64,000 bases of DNA from Bifidobacterium asteroides (GTDB lineage Bacteria; Actinomycetota; Actinomycetes; Actinomycetales; Bifidobacteriaceae): contig NZ_QGLK01000001.1 in the NCBI RefSeq assembly GCF_003202755.1, forward strand, positions 434,001 to 498,000. Reading direction: 5' to 3'. Below the pieces are notes generated by a model. The model was given only the letters and a program-made list of their open reading frames with translations, did not search any database and was not told where the DNA came from. The number at the start of each line of letters is the position of its first letter. Within the stretch, counting starts at the first letter, position 1. Shown here one piece after another: positions 1 to 8,505 of the stretch. Made by a program: the position numbers and the translations under genes.

Positions 1-2
1 TG

Positions 3-2192
3 GTCGTCTCTGGTTTCCTGTTTCCCGCTGTCTTCGGTATCAACGCCGCCTCCAGGAATCTGATGCCTGCCCTGAAGACGGACAACATCGACTTCAATGT
101 CAACGATCTGCCCCAGCAGTCCCGCCTCTACGCCTCAGACGGGCATACAGTCATCGCCACATTCTATGCACAGAACAGGATCGTGGTGCCTATCAAGGAT
201 GTCTCCGACTACATGCAGAAGGCTGTAGTAGCCCGCGAGGATCGCCGTTTCTTCGAGCATGCCGGCGTGGACACCCAGGGCGTGCTCAGGGCCTTCATCC
301 AGACCTACATCAAACAGGGCGACACCCAGGGCGGTTCCTCCCTGACGCAGCAGTATGTCAAGAATGTGCTCATGAGCCAGGCTGAGGAGAACAACGACCC
401 CATCGCCGAGTACCACGCCCAGGAGGAGACCATAGCCCGCAAGATGCGAGAGATGCTGATTGCGGTGCAGATGGAGAAGAAGTACTCGAAGGCTGAAATT
501 CTTCAAGGGTATTTGAACATCGCCCAGTTCGGCACCAACGTCTACGGGGTCGAGTCGGCAGCCAGGCGCTACTTCAGCAAGTCGGCCAAGGACCTGGACC
601 CGGGCGAGGCCGCCACCATCGCCGCCGTGACCAAGAATCCCGCCCGTTTTGACCCCACCGTCAATGTCAAGGCCTCCCAGGAGCAGCGGGACATCGTCCT
701 GGATCTGATGCGCCAGGAGAACTACATCACCCAGCGCCAATATGACGAAAATAAGGCCAAGCCTCTGGATCGGATGCTCCATGTGCAGTCGGTCGATGCC
801 GGTTGTCAGGCGGCTGGAGACGCAGCCTTCTTCTGTGATTATGTGACCAAGCAGATCCTTAACTCCAAGGAGTTCGGCAAGAGCCAGGAGGAGCGGAACA
901 AGCTCCTTAAGGAGGGTGGCCTGGATATCTACACCACTATGGATGTCAACGCCAACGCCGCAGCCATGAAGGCTGCCCGGGACACCATCCCCGTGGATGA
1001 TCGAAGCGGCTTCGAAGTCACGATAGCCTCCATCCGCCCAGGTACCGGCGAGGTCCTGGGCTTCGGTATCAACCGCATCTACGATGCCACCCAGAATTCG
1101 GGAGGCGGCACACGCACGGCCATCAACTATGCCGTGGATCAGGTCGACGGCGGCGGCTGGGGATTCCCAGTGGGATCCACCTGGAAACCCATCAACCTGG
1201 TGTCTTGGATGAAGGCCGGCAAATCCATCAATCAGTCCCTGCGCACCTCCACCAGTTACCCGCAGACCTCCTTCGCCTGCAAGATGGCGGACGGCACCCC
1301 CTACGGGTTCGGTACCGCCAGCTGGCATGTGGAGAACTCGGGCGGCGGCACCACCTCGCCGGAGACCCCCCTGCAGGGTCTGGTGCGCTCACACAACACC
1401 ACCCAAGCCTCCATGGCCCAGCAGATCGGTCTGTGCACCATAGCCGATACGGCCAAGGACATGGGCTACCACAATTCGCCCAAGGATCAGATGGACATCC
1501 ACTCGGTCAATACCTTCCAGCCGCCTATGGTCATCGGTGCGGTCCAGGCTTCCCCGCTGACCATGGCCAACGTCTACGCCACCATCGCCGCCAAGGGAGT
1601 GGCATGCAGCCCCATAGCCATGACCAAGGTGATTGACAAGAACGGTAAGTCCGTCAAGGTACCCAAGGCCAACTGCCATCAGGCCATCGATCCGGGTATC
1701 GCCGAGACTACCGCCTATGCACTCAACCAGGGCGTTGTCCAGCCAGGAGGCGAGGCGTCCACGACCCAGCTGGACGGGGGACGCAAGACCTTCGCCAAGA
1801 CCGGCACCCACGAGGACAAGTACATGCTGACTGGCGGATTCGTGCCCCAGGTGGCTGCATTCGTCACCGTGGGCAATGCGGAGGGTCAGGTCTCCTTCAC
1901 CAACAGGACCATCAACGGAAGGTCCATGCACACCTGGTATGGCATGTATATTGCCACTCCGGCCTGGAAGGACTTCATGAATACCTACCTGGCCGCAGCC
2001 AATATCCAGCCGGACAACTCCTACGGCAATCCCGATCCCCGGTTCACCGGCGGAGTCCAGCAGCTTCAGCCGTCCCAGCAACGGTCCACGGGCAGACAGC
2101 GGCAGACCTATCGTCAAGGGCAAGGGGGACAACAAGGGAATCAAGCGACCAGTCCGGACCAATCACAGACGGTGAATTCTCCAGAGGACTAG
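3..2192 (+). CDS. class A penicillin-binding protein (glycosyltransferase/transpeptidase), 5' partial
   Basis: Bifunctional peptidoglycan synthase that polymerises lipid II glycan chains and cross-links stem peptides outside the membrane. The frame is open to the window edge; the first residues (VVSGFLFPAVFGI) look like the end of the N-terminal membrane anchor, so the true start lies upstream and the ATG at 63 is internal. Numbering from that ATG, the GT51 domain shows REDRRFFEHAGVD at about 58-70, with the catalytic Glu in ED, followed by GGSSLTQQYVKN. The transpeptidase domain has the nucleophile motif STWK (Ser about 372), an SHN triad and KTGT. The last ~50 residues are Gln/Ser/Thr-rich and low in complexity, which is common in actinobacterial PBPs. 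All catalytic motifs are intact. Confidence 0.93.
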   Translation, partial: VVSGFLFPAVFGINAASRNLMPALKTDNIDFNVNDLPQQSRLYASDGHTVIATFYAQNRIVVPIKDVSDYMQKAVVAREDRRFFEHAGVDTQGVLRAFIQTYIKQGDTQGGSSLTQQYVKNVLMSQAEENNDPIAEYHAQEETIARKMREMLIAVQMEKKYSKAEILQGYLNIAQFGTNVYGVESAARRYFSKSAKDLDPGEAATIAAVTKNPARFDPTVNVKASQEQRDIVLDLMRQENYITQRQYDENKAKPLDRMLHVQSVDAGCQAAGDAAFFCDYVTKQILNSKEFGKSQEERNKLLKEGGLDIYTTMDVNANAAAMKAARDTIPVDDRSGFEVTIASIRPGTGEVLGFGINRIYDATQNSGGGTRTAINYAVDQVDGGGWGFPVGSTWKPINLVSWMKAGKSINQSLRTSTSYPQTSFACKMADGTPYGFGTASWHVENSGGGTTSPETPLQGLVRSHNTTQASMAQQIGLCTIADTAKDMGYHNSPKDQMDIHSVNTFQPPMVIGAVQASPLTMANVYATIAAKGVACSPIAMTKVIDKNGKSVKVPKANCHQAIDPGIAETTAYALNQGVVQPGGEASTTQLDGGRKTFAKTGTHEDKYMLTGGFVPQVAAFVTVGNAEGQVSFTNRTINGRSMHTWYGMYIATPAWKDFMNTYLAAANIQPDNSYGNPDPRFTGGVQQLQPSQQRSTGRQRQTYRQGQGGQQGNQATSPDQSQTVNSPED

Positions 2193-2228
2193 GGCCTGTG
2201 CCTACAATAGAGACCATTAGGGATTCGT

Positions 2229-2264
2229 CGACGGGCGGACCAGGAGGGGTACGGTCGCCCGTCG
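2229..2264 (+). other. stem-loop in the leader of the flavin oxidoreductase gene
   Basis: CGACGGGCG at 2229-2237 pairs perfectly with CGCCCGTCG at 2256-2264 across an 18-base loop. There is no T-run after it, so it is not a classic terminator. It ends just before the GGGAGAGG ribosome-binding site of the gene starting at 2281. A TACAAT hexamer at 2203-2208 could be the -10 box of that gene, but no good -35 is seen. A role in translation or mRNA stability is a guess. Confidence 0.4.
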
Positions 2265-2280
2265 GGAGAGGCAGGAACTG

Positions 2281-3633
2281 ATGGTCCAGGAATATTCAGA
2301 GCTGGATGACAAGGCCCCTCGGGCCGACGGCCGGGTCAATGTGGATCAGGCAATGCCGGGGCCGGTAAGTGGCTCTGGCAGGTTGGATGTGTCCAAACCG
2401 ATCTGGTCCTCAGGGTCGGATAGTGCTGACGAAAAGAAGAAAACTGGCAAGGCTGCCAAGGGGATCAAATCGTCCAAGAAGGCCAAAAGAGTCAAAAAGG
2501 CCCGGAAAGCAAAATCAGGAAAAAAGCGGGAGATGGTGCTGCCTGCGCTCTTCCAGCCCATGGAACTGCGCGACCAGCATATCCGCAACAGGATTTGGTT
2601 GCCGCCCATGGACACCTATTCGGTCCTGCGGCACGACGGAGTTCCTACCAACTTCCACTATCAGCACTATGTGTCTCGTGCCCTGGGTGGCTTCGGAGTC
2701 GTTATCGGTGAGGCCACGGCTGTAAATCCCCAGGGGCGGATCTCACCCTGCGATGTAGGGCTGTGGAACGACGAACAGACCAGGGCCTGGCAGGGCATCG
2801 TCCGGGATGTCAAGGCCGCTGGAGCGGTTCCTGTCGTCCAGCTCAATCACTCGGGGCGCAAGGGCTCTTCCGGGTGCTCTTCCATGGGCTATATCAACGC
2901 CACTGTACCCGTGGCTGAGGGCGGCTGGCAGCCCGTAGGTCCCAGCCCCATCGCCTTCGGGAAGATGGCTGTCCCGGTCCAGCTTTCGCGGGCTCAGATA
3001 GCTTCCATTGTGGCTGACTTCCGCTCTGCCGCCGTTCGAGCCGTCCAGGCCGGCTTCCTGGGAGTGGAGCTGCATGCCGCTCACGGTTACCTGCTCTCCC
3101 AATTCCTTGATCCCCTGATCAACCGACGCAATGATGAGTACGGGGGCGACCTGTCCGGCAGGATGCGTCTGCTGATTCAGGTGACCGATGCCGTGCGCGA
3201 GGTCATTCCCTCGGGCATGCCCCTGCTGGTGCGCATTTCCGCCACCGACTGGGCCACTGGCGGATGGGGCCTGGACGAGACCATCCGTACTGCCAAGGTG
3301 CTCAAGCTGCACGGTGTGGACCTGATTGACGTTTCCACTGGAGGTCTGGTGCCAGGTGTGGAGATTCCTGCCGCTCCCAACTATCAGGTGCCCTTCTCAT
3401 ATCAGGTGCGGAGCCAAGTGCTGATTCCCACTACGGCGGTGGGGCTGATCACCAAGCCCAGGCAAGCCGACCGGATTGTACGCAAGGGCTTGGCCGACGC
3501 GGTCGAAATCGGCCGAGCCAGTCTGCGCGACCCCTACTGGCCGCTCAGGGCCGCCTACAAACTGGGGCTGTCCGCTCAGCAGACCCCCTATCCTGAGCCT
3601 TACCGGCGCGGGGCCTACGGCATCGCCCGCTAA
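2281..3633 (+). CDS. NADH:flavin oxidoreductase, Old Yellow Enzyme family (YqjM-like)
   Basis: FMN-dependent TIM-barrel ene-reductase that would reduce activated C=C bonds with NAD(P)H in the cytoplasm; the physiological substrate is unknown. The barrel begins near residue 85 (MVLPALFQPMELRD) and carries QLNHSGRKGS (around 187-196), the substrate-binding pair H265-A-A-H268, and the OYE signature INRRNDEYGGDLSGR. The C-terminal FMN phosphate loop is present (AVEIGRASLRDPYW). The first ~84 residues are not part of the fold; they end in a very Lys-rich run (about 50-84). I kept the start at 2281 because GGGAGAGGCAGG lies at the right distance. An internal ATG at 2533 would give a protein of normal family length. 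It is followed 8 bases later by a glycosyltransferase gene, so the two are probably cotranscribed. Confidence 0.88.
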   Translation: MVQEYSELDDKAPRADGRVNVDQAMPGPVSGSGRLDVSKPIWSSGSDSADEKKKTGKAAKGIKSSKKAKRVKKARKAKSGKKREMVLPALFQPMELRDQHIRNRIWLPPMDTYSVLRHDGVPTNFHYQHYVSRALGGFGVVIGEATAVNPQGRISPCDVGLWNDEQTRAWQGIVRDVKAAGAVPVVQLNHSGRKGSSGCSSMGYINATVPVAEGGWQPVGPSPIAFGKMAVPVQLSRAQIASIVADFRSAAVRAVQAGFLGVELHAAHGYLLSQFLDPLINRRNDEYGGDLSGRMRLLIQVTDAVREVIPSGMPLLVRISATDWATGGWGLDETIRTAKVLKLHGVDLIDVSTGGLVPGVEIPAAPNYQVPFSYQVRSQVLIPTTAVGLITKPRQADRIVRKGLADAVEIGRASLRDPYWPLRAAYKLGLSAQQTPYPEPYRRGAYGIAR

Positions 3634-3641
3634 GAGCAGCC

Positions 3642-4385
3642 ATGGAAGCTGTTCGCGGCGGAGCGGGGACCATTGTGGTCATGCCCACCTATCAGGAGGC
3701 CGACAACATCGGGGTGACCCTTCCTCAGCTACTGGCCTGTTGCCCCGAAGTCGATGTCCTGGTCGTCGACGACGACTCGCCGGACGGTACCGGCGCCATT
3801 GCCGAGGATATGGCCAGGCGCAATCCTCGCGTCCATGTCATTCATCGCCATTCCCGCCGTGGGCTGGGTCCAGCCTACGTGCAGGGGTTCCGTTGGTCGC
3901 TGGAGCAAGGTTATGACCTGATTTGCGAGATGGACATGGACGGCTCCCATAGGCCCAAGGATCTGGCCAGAATGCTATCTGTGGCCCGAGGTGATGCACA
4001 TCCGGGTTTGGTCATCGGCTCGCGCCGGGTGCGCGGAGGCCGAACGCAACATTGGCCCTGGTATCGGGATCTGATATCGCGTGCGGGATCCTGGTATGCC
4101 CGCACTGCTTTGGGGTCATCCGTGCGGGATATGACCGCCGGCTTGCGGGTCTATCGAGCGGACGCGCTCAGGCGGATCGATCTGGGAAGGGTCCGATCCA
4201 GCGGTTACGTCTTTCAGGTGGATATGCTGCGTCGAGTCCAGGCCATGGGCCTGAGCGTAGTCGAAGTCCCTATAGTTTTCGTGGAGCGGGTTCGCGGCAG
4301 CTCGAAGATGGATGCCGGGATTGTTCTGGAGGCCATGGCCCAGGTGACTCTGTGGGGACTTGAACGGCTGCCCCGTCGAACTTGA
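3642..4385 (+). CDS. family 2 glycosyltransferase, polyprenol monophosphomannose synthase type
   Basis: Probable transfer of a sugar (mannose or glucose) from a nucleotide donor to polyprenyl phosphate at the inner face of the membrane, giving a lipid-linked donor for extracytoplasmic glycosylation. The GT-A fold begins at once (VVMPTYQEADNIG), has DVLVVDDDSPDGTG, and the metal-binding EMDMDGSHRP motif near residue 97. The size (247 aa) fits the soluble actinobacterial Ppm1/Dpm1 catalytic domain with no C-terminal membrane part. It lies 8 bases after the oxidoreductase gene and likely shares its transcript. The donor sugar cannot be told from sequence alone. Confidence 0.85.
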   Translation: MEAVRGGAGTIVVMPTYQEADNIGVTLPQLLACCPEVDVLVVDDDSPDGTGAIAEDMARRNPRVHVIHRHSRRGLGPAYVQGFRWSLEQGYDLICEMDMDGSHRPKDLARMLSVARGDAHPGLVIGSRRVRGGRTQHWPWYRDLISRAGSWYARTALGSSVRDMTAGLRVYRADALRRIDLGRVRSSGYVFQVDMLRRVQAMGLSVVEVPIVFVERVRGSSKMDAGIVLEAMAQVTLWGLERLPRRT

Positions 4386-4404
4386 CATTGGGTTATATTC
4401 GTGT

Positions 4405-4458
4405 TCGCTTTTATAAGCGACCTTGCAGGCCTTTGTTGAAGTCTTGAAAACAGACTTC
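4405..4458 (+). other. two short hairpins after the glycosyltransferase gene
   Basis: TCGCTT-TTAT-AAGCGA (4405-4420) and GAAGTCT-N7-AGACTTC (4438-4458) are both perfect inverted repeats in the 237-base gap before deoR. Neither is followed by a clean T-run. They may slow or end transcription from the upstream pair, but this is weakly supported. Confidence 0.35.
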
Positions 4459-4586
4459 ACCTTGGCTGACAGATTTCTGTAATAGCCGCGGCAGGCCTCT
4501 GGTATATGGAAGAATGGTCCGGTTATCTAAGAAATACCGATTTTTGGCCGTTGCTTTTGAGCAGCGACCGTAGACTAAAGGTCGGT

Positions 4587-4616
4587 TTGCCAATTTGGGC
4601 GAATGTGTGCGATAAT
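4587..4616 (+). promoter_or_regulatory. deoR promoter, apparently leaderless
   Basis: TTGCCA at 4587-4592 and GATAAT at 4611-4616 are separated by 18 bases. Transcription would start about 6-7 bases after the -10 box, at or next to the ATG at 4623. No ribosome-binding site precedes that ATG. This fixes the start of the regulator gene at 4623. Confidence 0.6.
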
Positions 4617-4622
4617 GTTCGA

Positions 4623-5480
4623 ATGATATCGTCACAACGCCAACACCTGATACTGAACCGGTTGCGTACTCGTGGCGCAGTCCGCATAACCGCCCTCTCC
4701 AAGGAGCTGGGCGTTTCCGCCATGACCATCCGCCGGGACATTGCCGACCTGGCGGACAAGGGCCTGCTCAAAAGGGTCCACGGAGGGGCCGTCACCACCA
4801 GCTCGCTTCTGGCTGAGCCGCTCTTCTCGGTCAAGTCACAGATGGACATGGGTCTCAAGGACACCATCGCCCGTCGCGCCATCGACTATGTCTCACCGGG
4901 CGACGTCATCGCCATCGGCGGCGGGACTACGGCCTACGTATTCGCCCAGCATCTGCTGGAGAGTCGTCAGTGCGCCGGCGTGACCCTGCTGACCAATTCC
5001 ATACCCGTGGCCGAACTGGTTCAGGCCATGGAGAGCAAGGACGTGGAGGTCATCGTCACCGGCGGCGTCATCACCCGGTCCAACTCCCTGGTCGGCCCCA
5101 TTGCAGACAAGGTCATCGCCTCCCTGCGGGTCAACACGGTCTTTCTGGGTACCCACTCGGTCTCCATACCCCGCGGCTTCCTCATGCCCAACTCCCTGGA
5201 GGCGGCTACGGATATGGCATTGATGGACATCGCCGATCGGACCATCATTCTGACCGACCACACCAAGTGGAGCTGCACCTCCCTGTCCTTGTTTGCCTCC
5301 TTCGACCAGGTGGACACCGTCATCACCGACGACCAGTTGGATCATGAGTCGGCCGAGGCCACCCGGTCCCTGGTCAAGCGGCTGGTTCTGGTGCCGGTCA
5401 ACCCCGAGGAAGGCCAGGCTCATGACGGGTCCTCCGGCGGGTCCGGGCCTGAGGCCGGGGACGCGGACCATGCCGGATGA
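4623..5480 (+). CDS. DeoR-family transcriptional regulator of the galactose operon
   Basis: Sugar-phosphate-responsive repressor of 285 aa. The N-terminal winged helix runs from MISSQRQHLILNRL through VSAMTIRRDIADL to the typical LLKRVHGGAV. The C-terminal DeoRC effector domain shows AIGGGTTAYVFAQ, LLTNSIPVA, VTGG and the final DHTKW signature. The frame is open upstream to 4506, but the homology begins at 4623 and a promoter sits directly before it. galT follows 82 bases downstream on the same strand, so it probably controls galT-galK. The ligand is not determined; a phosphorylated sugar is usual for this family. The extreme C-terminus after residue ~260 is Gly/Glu-rich and poorly conserved. 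Confidence 0.88.
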   Translation: MISSQRQHLILNRLRTRGAVRITALSKELGVSAMTIRRDIADLADKGLLKRVHGGAVTTSSLLAEPLFSVKSQMDMGLKDTIARRAIDYVSPGDVIAIGGGTTAYVFAQHLLESRQCAGVTLLTNSIPVAELVQAMESKDVEVIVTGGVITRSNSLVGPIADKVIASLRVNTVFLGTHSVSIPRGFLMPNSLEAATDMALMDIADRTIILTDHTKWSCTSLSLFASFDQVDTVITDDQLDHESAEATRSLVKRLVLVPVNPEEGQAHDGSSGGSGPEAGDADHAG

Positions 5481-5562
5481 GCAAGCAGCCACCCAAGGAT
5501 GCGCCGGTTGCCATAGCGGGTTGCCATGGATTGTCAATCATCACGGACGATGAAGGAGCAGC

Positions 5563-6846
5563 ATGAAGTCAGAGCAGTATGTCCCCCAGCGGTATGTTCC
5601 CGGCGACTACGCCAGAGAGCACATTCGCATCACCCCCACCAGGCTGGCCGACGGACGTCGGTTCTTCTACCTGGATGATGATCCCGAGTACGTCTCCGGT
5701 CGCAGGACCAGGCGCCTGGACGATCCTCGTCCGTTGACCGACCGCTTTGCTCCCCATCAGGATCAGGAGGGCAGGACGGTGCCCTTCCAACCGCCGCAGA
5801 TGCGCCGGGATCCTCTGACTGGAGACTGGATCCCCATGGCCACAGCCCGGATGAACCGGCCCATCACTGCCGGCCCGCAGGCCACCGCCAAGGGTAACCC
5901 CCTGGCCGCCAGAAAGCCTGGAGATCCCTACCAAGATGGAGAGATTCCCGATGTGGACTACAACGTGGCAGTCTTCGAGAACCGCTTCCCCTCCATGATG
6001 CAGGTGCCCAATACGCAGGCGGTCGACCAGTCCTCCCTGGTGGACGGTAACCCCTTATGGCCGGTGCGCGAGGCCAACGGACGCTGCGAGGTGGTCTGCT
6101 TCGATCCTGACGAGCACGCACTCCCTGCCGATCTGCCGGTCTCCCGTCTGCGGACGGTGGTGGAAGCCTGGGCCTTCCGGACTGCGGAGATCTCGGCCAT
6201 GGAGGGCATCGAACAGATCTTTCCCTTCGAGAACCACGGCCAGGAGATCGGCGTTTCGCTGGCCCATCCCCATGGACAAATCTACTGCTATCCCTTCATC
6301 GCACCCCGGCTGGAGCAGGAGTTGAGGCAGTGCGCCGACTACAAGGAACGCACCGGCGGCAACCTCCTGGCGGACATTCTCAAGGCTGAGCTGGACTCCG
6401 GTCGACGTGTCGTCTTCCGCAACGCCACCTGGGTGGCCTATGTGCCCGCCGCTGCCCGCTGGCCCCTGGAAGTCCACATGGCCCCTGTGCGCGACGGGAT
6501 CCTGAGCCTGGACCAGTTGAACGACCAGGAGCGCTGGGATTTGGCTGTCATGTATTCTACTCTGCTCAAGCGGGGCAACGCCTTCTTCGACAAGGGCGAC
6601 GGCAAGGGGATGGACCTGCCTTACATCGCCGCCTGGCATCAGGCCCCGCTGCACGATTCGCGACGGGAGGACTACCGGCTCAACCTGCAGTTCTTCTCCT
6701 TCCGTCGTGCCGTGGACAAAATCAAGTATCTTGCCGGGTCTGAGTCGGGCATGGCCGCCTGGGTTTCAGACACCACCCCCGAGCGGATTGCCGACCGTTT
6801 CCGCCAGCTGGGGCCCTTGGATCTGGAGAAGGGAGAGAATCAATGA
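5563..6846 (+). CDS. galT: galactose-1-phosphate uridylyltransferase
   Basis: Leloir-pathway enzyme that exchanges galactose 1-phosphate and UDP-glucose for glucose 1-phosphate and UDP-galactose. The motif RRDPLTGDWIPMATARMNRP marks the N-terminal part of the fold. The active site is ENHGQEIGVSLAHPHGQIY, in which H235-P236-H237 contains the uridylylated His. A second His-rich element (AAWHQAPLH) lies near residue 350. The 427 aa length is somewhat longer than the ~350 aa proteobacterial form, with an N-terminal extension of about 60 residues. GAAGGAGCAGC precedes the ATG. Its stop overlaps the galK start (ATGA at 6843-6846), showing translational coupling. Confidence 0.96.
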   Translation: MKSEQYVPQRYVPGDYAREHIRITPTRLADGRRFFYLDDDPEYVSGRRTRRLDDPRPLTDRFAPHQDQEGRTVPFQPPQMRRDPLTGDWIPMATARMNRPITAGPQATAKGNPLAARKPGDPYQDGEIPDVDYNVAVFENRFPSMMQVPNTQAVDQSSLVDGNPLWPVREANGRCEVVCFDPDEHALPADLPVSRLRTVVEAWAFRTAEISAMEGIEQIFPFENHGQEIGVSLAHPHGQIYCYPFIAPRLEQELRQCADYKERTGGNLLADILKAELDSGRRVVFRNATWVAYVPAAARWPLEVHMAPVRDGILSLDQLNDQERWDLAVMYSTLLKRGNAFFDKGDGKGMDLPYIAAWHQAPLHDSRREDYRLNLQFFSFRRAVDKIKYLAGSESGMAAWVSDTTPERIADRFRQLGPLDLEKGENQ

Positions 6847-8105
6847 CGACCACAGTCGAATTCATACAGCCCTGGACCCAGGGTGCTGACGGCCAAGGGG
6901 CCACCAAGGCCCGAGAGCTCTTCCAAAAGGTCTATGGCTTGGATCCCCAGGGCGTCTGGAGCGCCCCCGGTAGGGTTAATCTCATTGGCGAGCACACGGA
7001 TTACAACGCCGGTCTCTGCCTGCCCATCGCCCTGCCCAATCGTACCTATGTGGCTGCAAGCCCCAGGACGGACAGCCGGGTCCGTCTGGTCTCCAGCATG
7101 GATCCGGAGAATCCGGTCCAGGCTGACTTGGATGGTCTTCAGGCCCGGGAAGTGAGCGGCTGGGCAGCCTATCCGGTCGGCGTGGCCTGGGCCCTGCAGC
7201 GGGATGGCTTCCCCCAGGTTCGAGGGTTCGATCTGGCCCTGGCCTCCTGCGTGCCGGTGGGATCCGGGTTGAGCTCCTCGGCGGCCATGACCTGTGCCGT
7301 GGCTCTGGCCCTGGATGATCTGTTCGGTCTGGGACTGGGTGGTGACGAGGCTGGCCGGGTCAGACTGATCCAGGCCGCAATCACTGCGGAGAACGATATG
7401 GCCGGAGCCTCCACCGGTGGCATGGATCAGAGCGCTGCCATGCGGTGTCGATCCGGCTGCGCCCTGCGGTTGGACTGCCGGCCGGAACTGGACGCCATGA
7501 GCAATGTGCGGCAGGTCCCCTTCGACCTGCAGGCTGCGGGCCTGGAGCTGTTGGTCGTCGACACCAGGGCCCAGCACCAGCTCAACGATGGCCAATACGA
7601 TCAGCGGCGGGCCGCCTGCGAGCAGGCTGCGCATCTGCTGGGGGTGGCCAACCTGCGCCAGGTGGCAGACCAGGTCAATGGGGCTGCAGATCGCCCGTCC
7701 GCCCTGGTTGCCCTGCTGGAGCAGCTGCCCGATGAGACCATGCGTCGGCGGGTCCGCCACGTGGTCAGCGAGATAGGACGGGTGGACCGCTTCGTCGAGG
7801 CTTTCGGCAGAGGCGATTACGTCCTGGCCGGCCGTCTGATCAATGCCTCCCATGACTCCCTTAGGGACGACTACGAGGTCACCTGCCCGGAGCTGGATGA
7901 GGCCGTGGACGCAGCACGCCAGGGCGGGGCCTACGGAGCTCGCATGACCGGCGGCGGATTCGGCGGATCCATCATCGCCCTGGCTGACGCAGGCAAGGGT
8001 TCCGATCTTGCCCGTGACATCGCCGAACGATTCGCCTCCAAGGGATTCAAGGCCCCCAGGGCCCTGATCGCCCTGCCATCCTCGGCGGCTGCGCGCGAAT
8101 CGTGA
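6843..8105 (+). CDS. galK: galactokinase
   Basis: GHMP-family kinase that phosphorylates alpha-D-galactose at C1 with ATP, feeding the upstream GalT. The N-terminal galactokinase signature is GRVNLIGEHTDYNAG (about 43-57). The ATP-binding loop is PVGSGLSSSAAMTC (about 137-150). The third GHMP motif is MTGGGFGGSIIAL near residue 365. The STGGMDQSAA stretch carries the catalytic Asp. At 420 aa it is of normal length. It overlaps galT by 4 bases and is followed by a strong stem-loop, so deoR-galT-galK forms one unit. Confidence 0.97.
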   Translation: MTTTVEFIQPWTQGADGQGATKARELFQKVYGLDPQGVWSAPGRVNLIGEHTDYNAGLCLPIALPNRTYVAASPRTDSRVRLVSSMDPENPVQADLDGLQAREVSGWAAYPVGVAWALQRDGFPQVRGFDLALASCVPVGSGLSSSAAMTCAVALALDDLFGLGLGGDEAGRVRLIQAAITAENDMAGASTGGMDQSAAMRCRSGCALRLDCRPELDAMSNVRQVPFDLQAAGLELLVVDTRAQHQLNDGQYDQRRAACEQAAHLLGVANLRQVADQVNGAADRPSALVALLEQLPDETMRRRVRHVVSEIGRVDRFVEAFGRGDYVLAGRLINASHDSLRDDYEVTCPELDEAVDAARQGGAYGARMTGGGFGGSIIALADAGKGSDLARDIAERFASKGFKAPRALIALPSSAAARES

Positions 8106-8126
8106 ACCCAGACTGCAGACCTCTAC

Positions 8127-8180
8127 GACCCCGCTTCTCCCGGCGCTCCTCTAAGCTGGGGGGAGCGGGGTCCTGGTTTT
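8127..8180 (+). terminator. terminator of the gal operon
   Basis: GACCCCGCT at 8127-8135 pairs with AGCGGGGTC at 8164-8172. The stem continues inward as TCTCCC against GGGGGG (8158-8163) with wobble pairs, giving about 15 base pairs. TTTT at 8177-8180 follows. It sits 22 bases after the galK stop. Confidence 0.65.
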
Positions 8181-8222
8181 CAGGGGGTCCGGTCAAGGGC
8201 GAGGTGGATGAGGAGGACGGTC

Positions 8223-8495
8223 ATGGACAAGGCGATCATCACAGTGGTGGGAAAGGATGCCATTGGCATCATTGGCAAGGTCTGCACAGACCTCTCCCAG
8301 CAAGGTGTCAATGTGCTGGATATCTCGCAGACCATTCTGGACGGCTTCTTCACCATGATGATGATCGTGGACTGCACCGCCTGTAGGGATGATTTCGATG
8401 CACTGAGCCAGCGGATGGAATCTTTGGGAGAGGACATCGGAGTCTCCATCCGCTGCCAGCGCGAGGAGATCTTTACCAGGATGCACCGGGTCTGA
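8223..8495 (+). CDS. ACT-domain protein, UPF0237 family
   Basis: A 90-residue single ACT domain ([19 protein letters not shown] ...), the ligand-binding fold used by amino-acid-responsive proteins such as GcvR; the ligand is unknown here. The start at 8223 is chosen because GAGGAGG lies 7 bases upstream; an ATG at 8208 contains that site. The 90 aa length matches the family exactly. The next gene (UPF0210) begins 10 bases after the stop. The two families are frequently adjacent across bacteria, which suggests a regulator-enzyme or subunit relationship. The partner's function is itself unproven, so no pathway can be given. Confidence 0.85.
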   Translation: MDKAIITVVGKDAIGIIGKVCTDLSQQGVNVLDISQTILDGFFTMMMIVDCTACRDDFDALSQRMESLGEDIGVSIRCQREEIFTRMHRV

Positions 8496-8505
8496 GGAGG
8501 CAGCC

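Noticed and set aside
4382-4399. TTGACA followed by TATATT as a promoter
   Set aside because: The spacing is only 6 bases.
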